A stretch of 64,000 nt of DNA from Salinilacustrithrix sp034522155 (GTDB taxonomy: Bacteria; Actinomycetota; Acidimicrobiia; Acidimicrobiales; Salinilacustritrichaceae), in contig JAXHLP010000002.1 in the NCBI GenBank assembly GCA_034522155.1, positions 186,001-250,000 on the forward strand, given 5' to 3'. Under the pieces are notes generated by a model that saw nothing but the letters and a program-made list of their open reading frames with translations, ran no database searches and was not told the origin of the DNA. The position numbers and the translations under genes were made by a program. Shown here piece by piece: positions 40,925 through 49,405 of the stretch (positions are counted from its first letter, which is position 1; every line of letters starts with the position of its first letter).

Positions 40925-42331
40925 CTACCGGTTGGTGCGGCGGGTACTGCGTTTGATGGTCGCCAGGGTCGCCCGTTCCGGTCGCTCACTGTAGAAGTCG
41001 TCGAGCGGGTAGCAGCCCGAGACGAGTCCGTTGCGGGGTGCGGTGGTGCAGTCGCTGAAGGTGCGGCAGACCAGGCGGCGCTCGGTGGGTCGGCCGGCGA
41101 GGACGTCGGCGGCCAGATCGGGGTACGAGAGCATCATCCGGCCGAGGCCGACGAGGTCGGTACCACCGGCGGCGACCACGGCCTGGCCCACGTTCGGGAG
41201 CCAGTCCTGGAGGTAGCTGTAGCCCGAGCCCACGAAGCGCAGTGCCGGGTGGCGCTCCTTCAGCTCGGCAGTCACCGCGATCTGGCGGGCGACACCGACG
41301 AGGGGATCCTCGGGCGGTTGGTAGCCGTCGGACGGTGGGAAGTACGCCGGCCGTTGGACGTGGGGGTTGTAGTAGGGGCTGCCGGCGGTGATGCACACCA
41401 GGCCGATGCCGAGCTCGGCGACGAGGTCGAGGAACCGGTCGGTCTCGGTGAGGTCGACACCGGTGCCGGCCGCGTCGCCGCCGAAGGGCTGGGGCAGGCC
41501 GCTGGCGTCCTCGGGCTCGCCGGTGCCGTCGTCGCCGGTCCGGTACGGGACGAGGTCGAACGCCGACAGCCGGACGGCCACGGCGAGACCGGGAACCCTC
41601 GATCGGATGCCCTCGACCACCCGCCGCAAGAACGCGGTGCGGTGGTCGAAGTCGCCGCCGTACCGACCGTCGCGTCGGTAGGCGCCGAGGAGCTCGTGGA
41701 GAAGGTAGCCGTGGCAGCACTTCACGTCGACGAAGTCGAAGTCGGCTTGACGGGCAAGGGCGGCCGCGGCCACGAACCGCTCGGCCAGCTCGTCGAGCTC
41801 GTCGTCGGAGACCAGCGGGCCAGGTGTCGGCGTGCGTTCGTCGAGCACGGGGTGGCGTTGTGCGGGGCGGGGGACCGGGTCGCCCTCGGGTCGGCTCCAT
41901 CGTCCGGAGTGAGTGAGCTGGAGGCCCGTCACCTGGTCATCGGCCAGCAGGCGTCGGAGCCCGGCGATGCCGTCCACGGTGCGCTCGTCGAGCACCAGCT
42001 GGTTGGGATTGGCCCGACCCTCGGGCACGACCGCGGTCGCCTCACCCCAGACGAGACCACAGCCGCTCGACCCGAACCGCTCCCACCGTCGACGCACCAG
42101 GTCCGACGGATGGCCGTCGATCGTCCCGTCCCAACCCTCCATGGGGAGGACGGCGAACCGGTTGGCGATCTCGAACGCGCCCGCAGAAGCATCGGTGAAG
42201 CCTGTGCCACGCGCGAGCGGGCCGTGGGGTTCCACGTGTTGGTCCACCGGCAGCTCGAGGTCGAGGGACGCCAGGTGATCCCGGAGCGCGGCAGGGGAGT
42301 CGAGCTTCTTGATCTGGGTGTAGCGGGTCAC
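40925..42331 (-). CDS. NADH:flavin oxidoreductase / Old Yellow Enzyme family
   Basis: The 468-residue TIM-barrel flavoprotein starts at the GTG at 42331, overlapping the stop of the DapA-like gene (GTGA). Landmarks are FEIANRFAVLPMEGWDG, GLVWGEATAVVPEGRANPN, the FMN-site histidines and the strongly conserved DFVDVKCCHGYLLHELLGAY followed by RRDGRYGGDFDHRTAF. GSGYSYLQDW and GRMMLSYPDLAADVL form the phosphate-binding end. The C-terminal cysteines (CRTFSDC) resemble the OYE branch with an extra tail, but the Fe-S and second flavin domains of 2,4-dienoyl-CoA reductase are absent. It probably reduces an activated alkene in the catabolic route encoded here. Confidence 0.9.
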   Translation of the reverse strand: MTRYTQIKKLDSPAALRDHLASLDLELPVDQHVEPHGPLARGTGFTDASAGAFEIANRFAVLPMEGWDGTIDGHPSDLVRRRWERFGSSGCGLVWGEATAVVPEGRANPNQLVLDERTVDGIAGLRRLLADDQVTGLQLTHSGRWSRPEGDPVPRPAQRHPVLDERTPTPGPLVSDDELDELAERFVAAAALARQADFDFVDVKCCHGYLLHELLGAYRRDGRYGGDFDHRTAFLRRVVEGIRSRVPGLAVAVRLSAFDLVPYRTGDDGTGEPEDASGLPQPFGGDAAGTGVDLTETDRFLDLVAELGIGLVCITAGSPYYNPHVQRPAYFPPSDGYQPPEDPLVGVARQIAVTAELKERHPALRFVGSGYSYLQDWLPNVGQAVVAAGGTDLVGLGRMMLSYPDLAADVLAGRPTERRLVCRTFSDCTTAPRNGLVSGCYPLDDFYSERPERATLATIKRSTRRTNR

Positions 42332-43275
42332 GTGCCCGCCTCGTCGACGAGTCGATCGATGCGCTCGACGATGTCGGCCAAGACGGCGCGGTCCGACGCG
42401 GGTCGACGCGGTGCGCCCTCGGGGGTCGCGTCCGAGCTCGCCCAGCCGCGGAGCTCGAGCACGATGGCGGCGTCGTGGCGGTACGCCGGCACCGGGGGGC
42501 GGAAGGTGAACATCCCGAGGTACTGGAGCAGGTCGTTGCACGCCCAGAACCGGGCGTCGCCGCTCGCCCAGCAGCGGTCGCGCGCCCCGAACAGGTCGGG
42601 GGCCATCGTCGACAGGCCCAGCAGGTAGTCCGAGCCGTACACGACCATGTCGATGGCGAGGTCGTTGCCGGTGAGGACCGAGAAGTCGGGGCGCACGCGG
42701 TCGCGTCGTGCCAGCCGGTCCCACTCGGCCTGCCGGTCGAGGGAGGAGTGCTTGGCACCGATGCACTCGGGGATGCCGAGCAACCCTTCGTAGGCGTCGA
42801 GCGAGACGATGCGCCCGTAGGGCACGAACATGGTTCCCAGCTCGAAGGCGATGAACGCACCGGCTTCTTGACCGAGACCCGCATGGGCCGCGACCCATGC
42901 ATCCTCGTCGAGCGCGGCCAGTCCGTGGTTCGGGAAGATCACCGGCGTGCCACCGGCCGTCGAGATCTGTCTCGCGGCCGCGGTCACGGCTTCGTGGTCA
43001 TGGTCGGCACCGGGGTCGTCGCCCACCTGCGCGCCGGCGACGAAGGTCCCACCCGTGACCTCGGCGGTGATGTCGAGCACACGCTGGCGTTCGTTGCCCG
43101 CCAGCAGCTGCACGTAGCCCGTGTCCATGTTCACCGCAGGGACGAGCCCGGCCGCGTGCGTGCGAGCGACGTGCGCTTCGAACGCCGTCCAGTCGATGGT
43201 GCCGTCGGCCGCGTGGGGCAGCAGGATCGCCGACATGCCCTGGATCCGTCGGTGGGGGACCTGTTCTGGGATCAC
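42328..43275 (-). CDS. dihydrodipicolinate synthase (DapA) family aldolase/dehydratase
   Basis: The 315-residue protein starts at the GTG at 43275 and opens with RRIQGMSAILLPHAADGTID, the usual first strand of the DapA family. The Schiff-base lysine is in ECIGAKHSSLDRQAEWD, after the strand ending FVPYGRIVSLDAYEGLLG, and the catalytic TG-Y pair is in NMDTGYVQLL. The substrate loop differs from true DapA, and the neighbours (OYE, PmoA, LacI) point to sugar-acid or keto-acid breakdown rather than lysine synthesis. A LacI-type operator sits 57 bp upstream, so it is probably induced by the pathway sugar. Confidence 0.82.
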   Translation of the reverse strand: MIPEQVPHRRIQGMSAILLPHAADGTIDWTAFEAHVARTHAAGLVPAVNMDTGYVQLLAGNERQRVLDITAEVTGGTFVAGAQVGDDPGADHDHEAVTAAARQISTAGGTPVIFPNHGLAALDEDAWVAAHAGLGQEAGAFIAFELGTMFVPYGRIVSLDAYEGLLGIPECIGAKHSSLDRQAEWDRLARRDRVRPDFSVLTGNDLAIDMVVYGSDYLLGLSTMAPDLFGARDRCWASGDARFWACNDLLQYLGMFTFRPPVPAYRHDAAIVLELRGWASSDATPEGAPRRPASDRAVLADIVERIDRLVDEAGT

Positions 43276-43331
43276 GGCGGTCCTCGGCTCGGGTACGGAC
43301 CCCGGCAGTATCCGCCATCGTCCACAGCGTT

Positions 43332-43345
43332 TGCAAGCGCTTGCA
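43332..43345. promoter_or_regulatory. LacI/GalR-family operator
   Basis: TGCAAGCGCTTGCA is a perfect 14-bp palindrome with the central CG typical of LacI-family operators. It lies between the divergent DapA-like (start 43275) and LacI-type (start 43378) genes. Confidence 0.8.
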
Positions 43346-43377
43346 GCATTGGGGCCGTCACAGTACGGTGCCGGGCC

Positions 43378-44472
43378 GTGGGGAGCCGGCCGGTGACGCT
43401 CGACGATGTCGCTCAGCATGCCGGTGTACACGCGGCCACGGTGTCGCGCGCCATCAGCCGGCCCGAGATGGTCAACGCCGGGACCCTCGATCTGGTTCGC
43501 TCGGCCATCGACGAGCTCGGCTATGTCCCGAACGTCGCCGCCCGCCAGCTCGCTGGCGGGCGCACGTCGCGTCTGGCCATCATCGTGCCCGATGTGGCCA
43601 ACCCGTTCTTCGGGGAGCTGGTGCAGGCCGCACAGCGCCGAGCGAGCGACGACGACGAGCTCGTCCTGCTCGCCGACACCGACCAGCGTCCAGCACGCGA
43701 GATCGACGCCGTCCGCTCCTTCGCCGGCGATGTCGACGGCATCGTCGTGTGCGCATCGGTGGCGCCGGTCGCCTCGCTCCGGGACGCGGCGGGTTCGACA
43801 CCGCTCGTGTCGGTGAACCGGCGAGTGCGAACCGTGCCGTCGGTGCTGCTCGACCAGGCGGCCGTCATCGACCTGGGTGTCGACCACCTCCGCTCGCTCG
43901 GTCACGAGCAGATCGCGTTCGTGCGCGGCCCGGCCGCGTACTGGTCCACCGAGGTCCGCACCCGTCGGGCCGAGGCGCTCGGCGTGCCCACGCTCGCGGC
44001 GCCCGCGCCGACCTACGAGGGTGGACGGGAGGCCTTCGAGGCGGTGCGGGATTCGGGCGTCACCGGCGTGCTCGCCTTCAACGACCTGCTGGCGTTCGGG
44101 ATCATGGCCGCCGCCGACGAAGCCGGTGTGTCGATCCCCGCCGAGCTCAGCGTCGTCGGCTCCGACGACGTGGCCATCGCCGAGATGGTCCGTCCCGCGT
44201 TGACCACGGTGTCGGGTCGCATGTCCGACCTCGGGACGACCGCGGTCGACGTCCTGCTGCGGTACGTGGTCCACGGTGAGGTGCCGCGGTCGTCCGACAT
44301 CGAGCTCGCACCCGAGCTGGTCGTCCGAGCCTCCACCGCCACCGTCAGACCCAGAGGAGCGTTTGCCGGTCGAGCGCGGGTCCGCGACGGGATCAGGTCG
44401 CTGCCAGGAGAGGTTGTGAGGCCCAGCCGAACAACCTCGAAACGAGGAGCTCCCGCAGGGAGTGAGGAGTGA
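43378..44472 (+). CDS. LacI family transcriptional regulator
   Basis: The 364-residue protein starts at the GTG at 43378 with SRPVTLDDVAQHAGVHAATV then SRAISRPEMVN, a complete LacI HTH plus hinge (YVPNVAARQLAGGRTSRLA). The sugar-binding domain has IIVPDVANPFFGELVQAAQ and the closing GSDDVAIAEMVRPALTTVS. About 45 extra residues rich in Arg follow the usual end. A -10-like TACGGT lies 8 bases before the GTG. The operator at 43332-43345 is positioned to control both this gene and the DapA-OYE operon. Confidence 0.93.
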   Translation: MGSRPVTLDDVAQHAGVHAATVSRAISRPEMVNAGTLDLVRSAIDELGYVPNVAARQLAGGRTSRLAIIVPDVANPFFGELVQAAQRRASDDDELVLLADTDQRPAREIDAVRSFAGDVDGIVVCASVAPVASLRDAAGSTPLVSVNRRVRTVPSVLLDQAAVIDLGVDHLRSLGHEQIAFVRGPAAYWSTEVRTRRAEALGVPTLAAPAPTYEGGREAFEAVRDSGVTGVLAFNDLLAFGIMAAADEAGVSIPAELSVVGSDDVAIAEMVRPALTTVSGRMSDLGTTAVDVLLRYVVHGEVPRSSDIELAPELVVRASTATVRPRGAFAGRARVRDGIRSLPGEVVRPSRTTSKRGAPAGSEE

Positions 44473-44623
44473 CTCCGGACCTGCGTGGAACGGGCGATCG
44501 TCACAGGTCCCCGTGCTTCCCGCTCTTGCTGCTCCTTCGTCGCCCGGCGTGCCCGCGCGGGCCGCTCGGGGCCCGGAGCCGGCGGATGGGCGCGCTTCGC
44601 TTGCCCCTGATCCGCTTGCCTCC

Positions 44624-45274
44624 TCAGGCGTAGGCGACCTGGCAGTAGCCGTGGTTGCAGTACCCGCCGGGGTGCTTGTGCAGGTACGCCTGGTGGTAGT
44701 CCTCGGCGTAGTAGAAGACGCCGTCGCCGGCCTGCTCGATCGGCGCGATCTCGGTCGAGATCTCGCCGAAGCCGCCGTCGTTCAGCGCCTGCTGGTAGCG
44801 CTCGCGTGACGCCTCGACGGCCGCGAGTTGCTCGGGCGTGGTCGTGTAGACGGCTGAGCGGTACTGGGTCCCGACGTCGTTGCCCTGCCGGTTGGGCGTG
44901 GTGGGGTCGTGGTTCTCCCAGAACGCCTTCATCAGCTCGTCGACGCTCACCACCGACGGGTCGTACACCACCTGCACCGTCTCGGTGTGCCCGGTGCGGG
45001 CGGTGCAGGTTTCCTCGTAGGTGGGGTTCTTCGTCCAGCCGCCCATGTAGCCCACGGCGGTGGAGTGGACACCGGGCATCTGCCAGTAGATGCGCTCGAC
45101 GCCCCAGAAGCATCCGGCGGCCAGGTAGATGACCTCGTGCCCCTCGGGCCACGGTCCCTCGAGCGGGGTGCCGAGCACGACGTGCTCGTCGTGGACCGGC
45201 ATCTCCTCGTCGCGTCCGGGGAGCGCCTCGTCGGGGCTGATCATCGTGGTCTTGTTGCGGCCGAAGATCGACAT
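44624..45274 (-). CDS. msrA: peptide-methionine (S)-S-oxide reductase MsrA
   Basis: The 216-residue enzyme has the catalytic motif YLAAGCFWGVERIYWQM, then VGYMGGWTKNPTYEETC and GHTETVQVVYDP, all MsrA hallmarks. The C-terminal HKHPGGYCNHGYCQVAYA supplies recycling cysteines. It reduces methionine-S-sulfoxide in proteins. About 45 residues before GCFWG are usual for actinobacterial MsrA. The ATG at 45274 is preceded by a GGGGGC-rich leader; no partner MsrB is in the window. Confidence 0.96.
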   Translation of the reverse strand: MSIFGRNKTTMISPDEALPGRDEEMPVHDEHVVLGTPLEGPWPEGHEVIYLAAGCFWGVERIYWQMPGVHSTAVGYMGGWTKNPTYEETCTARTGHTETVQVVYDPSVVSVDELMKAFWENHDPTTPNRQGNDVGTQYRSAVYTTTPEQLAAVEASRERYQQALNDGGFGEISTEIAPIEQAGDGVFYYAEDYHQAYLHKHPGGYCNHGYCQVAYA

Positions 45275-45337
45275 GCCCCCAGGGTAGAGCCGTTCGCGGT
45301 GTCGCGGACCTCGACCGCCGGCGCGTACATCGGGCAC

Positions 45338-45386
45338 GATCGGCGCGTTCGCGCGGCTGTGGTGGTGGTGCGCGCCGATCGGCGCG
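45338..45386. repeat. intergenic palindromic repeat, copy 1
   Basis: 49 bp: GATCGGCGCG, TTCGCGCG, a 15-bp variable core with TGGTGGTG, then CGCGCCGATC and GGCGCG. The outer 10-mers are perfect inverted repeats. It lies between the divergent msrA and PIG-L genes. Related copies are at 53781, 53856 and 60929. Confidence 0.75.
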
Positions 45387-45521
45387 GTTGTCACCCCGGT
45401 TCGGTCGGGGAGTGCGCCGCGAGGTCGTAGGTCTGACCGTCCGACTGCGTCAGCCCCGTCAGCCCCGTCAGGTCCTGCGACTCGTTCCGACTCCGTCGTC
45501 ACGAGGTCGTAGCGTGGCGGC

Positions 45522-46241
45522 ATGCTCGAGGATCATGAGGTCGAACGAGTTCTGGTGGTGGTCGCCCATCCCGACGACGTGGACTTCGGTGCCGCCGGAT
45601 CAGTAGCCCGCTGGACCGAGGCCGGGGCCAGCGTGAGCTACTGCATCGTGACCGACGGCGACGCGGGCGGCTTCGACCCCGAGGTGCCCCGCGCCGACAT
45701 CCCCGGGATCCGGCGCCAGGAGCAGACTGCGGCAGCCCAGGCCGTGGGCGTGGACGACCTCCACTTCCTCGGCTACCCCGACGGCCGGCTCGAGGTCACC
45801 CTCGACGTGCGCCGGGACATCTCGCGGATCATCCGCCAGACGCGCCCGCGGCGGGTGGTGACCCAGTCGCCCCTACGGACGCTCGACTCGATGTACCGGA
45901 ACCACCCGGACCATCTCGCGGCCGGCGAGGCCACGTGCTGCGCGGTCTACCCCGATGCCCGCAACCCGTTCACGTTCCCGGAGCTGGTGGCCGACGGCCA
46001 CGAGGCCTGGTCGGCCGACGAGCTGTGGATCATGGCCGGTGGCGGTGATGCCGACGTCCATGTCGACATCACCGCCACCTTCGGCCACAAGATGAAGGCG
46101 CTGCGGAGCCATGTCAGCCAGCACACCGGCGGTCCCGAGACCGAGGAACGACTGCGGGGCTGGAACGGCCACAACGCGGAGGTGGCCGGCCTCGGCGAGG
46201 GTCGACTCGCCGAGGCGTTCCGGGTGATGGACACCCGCTGA
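45522..46241 (+). CDS. PIG-L family deacetylase (LmbE-like)
   Basis: The 239-residue protein begins with the zinc-binding signature VLVVVAHPDDVDFGAAGSVA (AHPDD) and has the third ligand region SMYRNHPDHLAAGEAT. This is the fold of MshB, Mca and GlcNAc-inositol deacetylases. A mycothiol-conjugate amidase or sugar deacetylase role is likely in an actinobacterium, but the pocket residues do not decide. TAGCGT lies 6 bases before the ATG at 45522, so a leaderless transcript is probable. Confidence 0.9.
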   Translation: MLEDHEVERVLVVVAHPDDVDFGAAGSVARWTEAGASVSYCIVTDGDAGGFDPEVPRADIPGIRRQEQTAAAQAVGVDDLHFLGYPDGRLEVTLDVRRDISRIIRQTRPRRVVTQSPLRTLDSMYRNHPDHLAAGEATCCAVYPDARNPFTFPELVADGHEAWSADELWIMAGGGDADVHVDITATFGHKMKALRSHVSQHTGGPETEERLRGWNGHNAEVAGLGEGRLAEAFRVMDTR

Positions 46242-46257
46242 CGCCCCCGGGTTCGGG

Positions 46258-46989
46258 TCAGCGGAGCATCTTGCCGATGCCGCCGAGCGCGCCGCCAGCC
46301 TCATTGCCGACCTGTTGGCCGGCGTCCTGGCCGCCATAGCGCATGTTCTCGCTCGGCTGCACCACGACGAAGCCCTCGCCCTGGAACAGGAGCTGGATCT
46401 CCTCGCCCGAGGTGCGGCCGATGAGGGCTTTCATGCCGATGTCGGCCTGCAGCTGGGGCGACAAGTTGGCCGACCAGCAGATGACGGCGTCGGGGTCGAC
46501 GTAGGTGGGCTGGTCGGTCTGGAGCAGGATGGGGGTGCCGTCGGAGCAGATGGCCACCTGGCCCGACCCGGTGAGCGTGGTGTTGAACAGCCCGCCGGAC
46601 ATCATTCCGGCGCCGCGCATGAGCTGGATGTCGGACTGCAGGGTGTCCTCGTAGGCGAGGATGCTCTGCCCGTTGATCGACAGGGCATCGTTCTCGAGCT
46701 CGATGATGTGGACGTCGGCGCCCTGGTTGGCGAGGAAGATCTCGCCCGACCCGGTGGCGCGCATCAGGGGGAGTCCTTCACCGGTGAGCTTCTGCTTGAC
46801 CAGCTTCTTCATCCCGCCCGCGCCCTGGTGCTCGAACTTCACGTCGCCCTGGTAGGCGACCATCGACCCGGCGAGCGCCTGCACGCTGCCCGCGGTGAGC
46901 TCGACCTTCATCATCTTCGAGTTCTGCCGGACGAAGATGCCCGAACCCTCGACCTCGCGCTTGTCTTCGGTGAACAGCTCGCTCCGCAT
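46258..46989 (-). CDS. AIM24 family protein
   Basis: GAGGAGT precedes the ATG at 46989. The 243-residue protein has the AIM24 (TIGR00266-like) pattern: VELTAGSVQALAGSMVAYQG, MRATGSGEIFLANQGADVHI, SILAYEDTLQSDIQ, MSGGLFNTTLTGSGQVAICS and a Gly-rich C-terminus. These beta-sandwich proteins are found in many bacteria and at mitochondrial membranes; their molecular role is unclear. The gene is convergent with the PIG-L gene 16 bp away. Confidence 0.9.
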   Translation of the reverse strand: MRSELFTEDKREVEGSGIFVRQNSKMMKVELTAGSVQALAGSMVAYQGDVKFEHQGAGGMKKLVKQKLTGEGLPLMRATGSGEIFLANQGADVHIIELENDALSINGQSILAYEDTLQSDIQLMRGAGMMSGGLFNTTLTGSGQVAICSDGTPILLQTDQPTYVDPDAVICWSANLSPQLQADIGMKALIGRTSGEEIQLLFQGEGFVVVQPSENMRYGGQDAGQQVGNEAGGALGGIGKMLR

Positions 46990-47137
46990 ATCGGTACTCC
47001 TCTGCCCGCCTGTGCCGGGCTCGGTTGATCGTGGTCGGGTTGCTCGTCGGGCGGACGTACCGAGGGTTACGCCGGCACCCGCCCAGAGGAAGCTTGGACC
47101 CGCACCACGGAGCGTGTAAAGGACCTTGGACGGAGGA

Positions 47138-47950
47138 TCAGAGGCCGGCGGCCCGGAGCATGGACGGGGGGATCGACGTGTCGCCCCGGGCGAGCATCGC
47201 GGCCCGCTCGACGTTCACTTCGTCGAATTCGCGTTGGCGCCATTCGTCCCACGGGCCGGACGGGATCGCCTCGGGGTCGCCCTGGGCGTCGACGCAGGCG
47301 CGGAGGTAGCCCTGGAGGTCGCGAACCTCCTCCTCGCCGCCGATCGGACCGTGGCCCGGGACGATGATCGGCGCGAGCTCGAGGAGCCGGTCGAGGTCGT
47401 CGGCCCATCGGCCTGGATCGCCCTGGTAGCAGCGGGGCGTCACACCGAAGCTGGCCATCTCGCCTGCGAAGCACAGCCCCACGCCGTCGACCACGGCCAC
47501 CAGGTTCTCCTCCTGGGCACCGGTCATCGGGTGGAGCGAGATCGCCGGCGTGAGCTGCACCGGTTCCTGGACGATGTGGCTGATCGGCTTGGTGGTGAGC
47601 TCGTCGTCGAACTCGTCGGCCACCGCGGGGTGGAGGCGGCGGTAGATGTCCGGTGTCGGCGGCTGGTCGAGATGGATGCTGGTCTGGCGCCGTCCGTACA
47701 TGCCTGACAGCGTGAAGCGTGCGGTCCCGCCCACCGACTCGATGGTCGAACCGGTGAGCACGGTGCGACGGATCTTGATCTCCATGGCCTCGATCTCGGC
47801 CATGAACGCCAGGGTCTGTGATGGCACGCACAGCGTGTCGATCACGGTGCCGGCGTCCTCGTCGACGACCAGACCGGCGTTGGGATGACCGTCGCCCGGG
47901 TCGTCGGCGAGCCAGGCGTACACGCCGGTGTCGAGCCGGGCCAGGCTCAC
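47138..47950 (-). CDS. MBL-fold protein lacking the HxHxDH metal motif
   Basis: The 270-residue protein starts at the GTG at 47950 and follows the metallo-beta-lactamase fold: GVYAWLADDPGDGHPNAGLV, DEDAGTVIDTLCVPSQTLAF, then the motif-2 position RRTVLTGSTIESVGGTARFT where H-x-H-x-D-H is expected. The later LELAPIIVPGHGPIGGEEEV keeps the family's PGHG loop. All metal ligands of motif 2 are replaced, so it is probably not a normal metallohydrolase. It may be a binding protein or have changed chemistry. It is intact and follows a hairpin (47966-47996) that separates it from the methyltransferase gene. Confidence 0.8.
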   Translation of the reverse strand: MSLARLDTGVYAWLADDPGDGHPNAGLVVDEDAGTVIDTLCVPSQTLAFMAEIEAMEIKIRRTVLTGSTIESVGGTARFTLSGMYGRRQTSIHLDQPPTPDIYRRLHPAVADEFDDELTTKPISHIVQEPVQLTPAISLHPMTGAQEENLVAVVDGVGLCFAGEMASFGVTPRCYQGDPGRWADDLDRLLELAPIIVPGHGPIGGEEEVRDLQGYLRACVDAQGDPEAIPSGPWDEWRQREFDEVNVERAAMLARGDTSIPPSMLRAAGL

Positions 47951-47965
47951 GGCGCACGCTCAGAA

Positions 47966-47996
47966 CCGGCCCCGACCGTCGAATCGGTCGGGCCGG
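47966..47996 (-). terminator. strong hairpin, likely terminator of the DUF2064-methyltransferase operon
   Basis: CCGGCCCCGACCG and CGGTCGGGCCGG pair over 12 bp with one bulged C and a 6-base loop (TCGAAT). It lies about 50 bp beyond the methyltransferase stop on the reverse strand. No T-run follows. Confidence 0.45.
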
Positions 47997-48045
47997 GCGT
48001 GTCGGATGGTCGAGAGGCGGGCCACCCGTGCATCGTGACACGTCG

Positions 48046-48645
48046 TCAGCAACGTTGGATCGTGGCGAAGTGCCGGCCGCCTTCTCGGCGGATCGACAGG
48101 AGCGTGAGCCCGGCGTCGGCCGTGATGCCGGCGATGCGGTCGTTGCCGACGACCGCCCATGGAAACCAGCTCGTCCGGTCGTCGCCGACCGAGATGCGGG
48201 CATCGACCACCTGGGTCGCCACCTCGGGGCCCGCCAGCTCGGCCACCACGCGACCGCCGGGCCGCAGCAGCTCGCGCACGCGGTGGAGCAGGCGGGCTGG
48301 GTCGCCGCCGATCCCGATGTTGCCGTCGAGCAGGACGGCCGAACCCCATCGACCGGTGCCGGGGAGCGGGTCGAACACCGAGCGGTGCAGCACCGGCGCG
48401 CCGAGATCGCGGGCTCGGTCCACCGCAGCGGTGCTGACGTCGACGCCGAGCGAGATCACGCCGGAGGCGGCCAGGTGGGTCACGATCCGGCCGGGGCCGC
48501 ACCCGATGTCGAGCACGGGTTCGTCGAGGCCGTCGAGCGCGAGCAGGTCGGCAGCGTCGGGCGCGCCGAACCAGCGATCGGCGTCGGGTGCGAGGTTCAT
48601 GCCGCAGCGGGAGACGAGTTTCACGGGGGGAGCGGTGGCGGTCAC
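48046..48645 (-). CDS. class I SAM-dependent methyltransferase
   Basis: The 199-residue protein starts at the GTG at 48645, overlapping the stop of the upstream gene (GTGA). Motif I is EPVLDIGCGPGRIVTHLA, then SLGVDVSTAAVDRARDLGAP for motif post-I, SAVLLDGNIGIGGDPARLLH for motif II and RELLRPGGRVVAEL for motif III. There are no substrate hallmarks. The pairing with a TIGR04282/DUF2064 glycosyltransferase is common in actinobacteria and suggests a joint role in modifying a small molecule or envelope component. Confidence 0.88.
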   Translation of the reverse strand: MTATAPPVKLVSRCGMNLAPDADRWFGAPDAADLLALDGLDEPVLDIGCGPGRIVTHLAASGVISLGVDVSTAAVDRARDLGAPVLHRSVFDPLPGTGRWGSAVLLDGNIGIGGDPARLLHRVRELLRPGGRVVAELAGPEVATQVVDARISVGDDRTSWFPWAVVGNDRIAGITADAGLTLLSIRREGGRHFATIQRC

Positions 48646-49292
48646 GTACGCGCGACGACCTGCTCGACCGCGTTCACCTCGGCGGCGAACCGGGTGGTGG
48701 GTGCGGCCCGGGCGAGGAGTCGGGCATCGTCGAATTCGTCGACATCGGTCATGGTCGCCAGCAGGTGGACCCGCTGGGCCAGTTCGCTCATACGCCGGCG
48801 CTGGGCTCGGCCCGTCTCGGCGGTGCTCATCGGGATGCCGGCGAAGACCCGGGTCGGCTCGACCGTCGGGTGGAAGCCGATCAGCCACCAGCCGCCGTCG
48901 GTGGCCGGGCCCAACACGGCGTCGGTCCCCGGCTGGGTCAGCCGGTTCATCGCATCGTCGAGGTCGGCGCTGGTCAGCTGTGGCGTGTCCATGCCGATCT
49001 GGATGCCCGGGCCGTCGGCGACCGTCGTCGCCTCGGCCCAGGCGCGGGCCAGGCGATGTTCGAACGAGCCCTCCGCCTGGGGGATCACCGTCGTCCCTGC
49101 GGGCAGCCACGGCCCCGGCTCGCCGTCCAGGGCGACGATCACCCGGTCGGCTCCCGCGCCCTGCGCCGCGTGGAAGGTGTCGGCCAACGCGGCCTCGGCG
49201 ATGGTCGCGGCCTGCGCCCGCGTACATGGCGGGCACAGGCGCGTCTTCACCCGCCCGGGTACCGGTTCCTTGGCCACGACGAGGATGAACAT
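48642..49292 (-). CDS. DUF2064 / TIGR04282-type glycosyltransferase-like protein
   Basis: The 216-residue protein starts MFILVVAKEPVPGRVKTRL, the nucleotide-binding opening of TIGR04282 proteins (related to CofC/MobA-type transferases). It contains IQIGMDTPQLTSADLDDAMN, where the D-x-P replaces a DxD-like metal site, and VLGPATDGGWWLIGFHP, strongly conserved in the family. It is the first gene of a two-gene operon with the methyltransferase. The substrate is unknown. Confidence 0.85.
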   Translation of the reverse strand: MFILVVAKEPVPGRVKTRLCPPCTRAQAATIAEAALADTFHAAQGAGADRVIVALDGEPGPWLPAGTTVIPQAEGSFEHRLARAWAEATTVADGPGIQIGMDTPQLTSADLDDAMNRLTQPGTDAVLGPATDGGWWLIGFHPTVEPTRVFAGIPMSTAETGRAQRRRMSELAQRVHLLATMTDVDEFDDARLLARAAPTTRFAAEVNAVEQVVART

Positions 49293-49405
49293 CGGCGGGA
49301 ACGTACCCAGGTGGCGACGAATCCATGCCTGGTTGCCCGCTTACGAAGTGCTGAACATCGCCATCGCCCGTCCCGTGGGCGAGGTGGCTCCGTAGCATCC
49401 GACAC

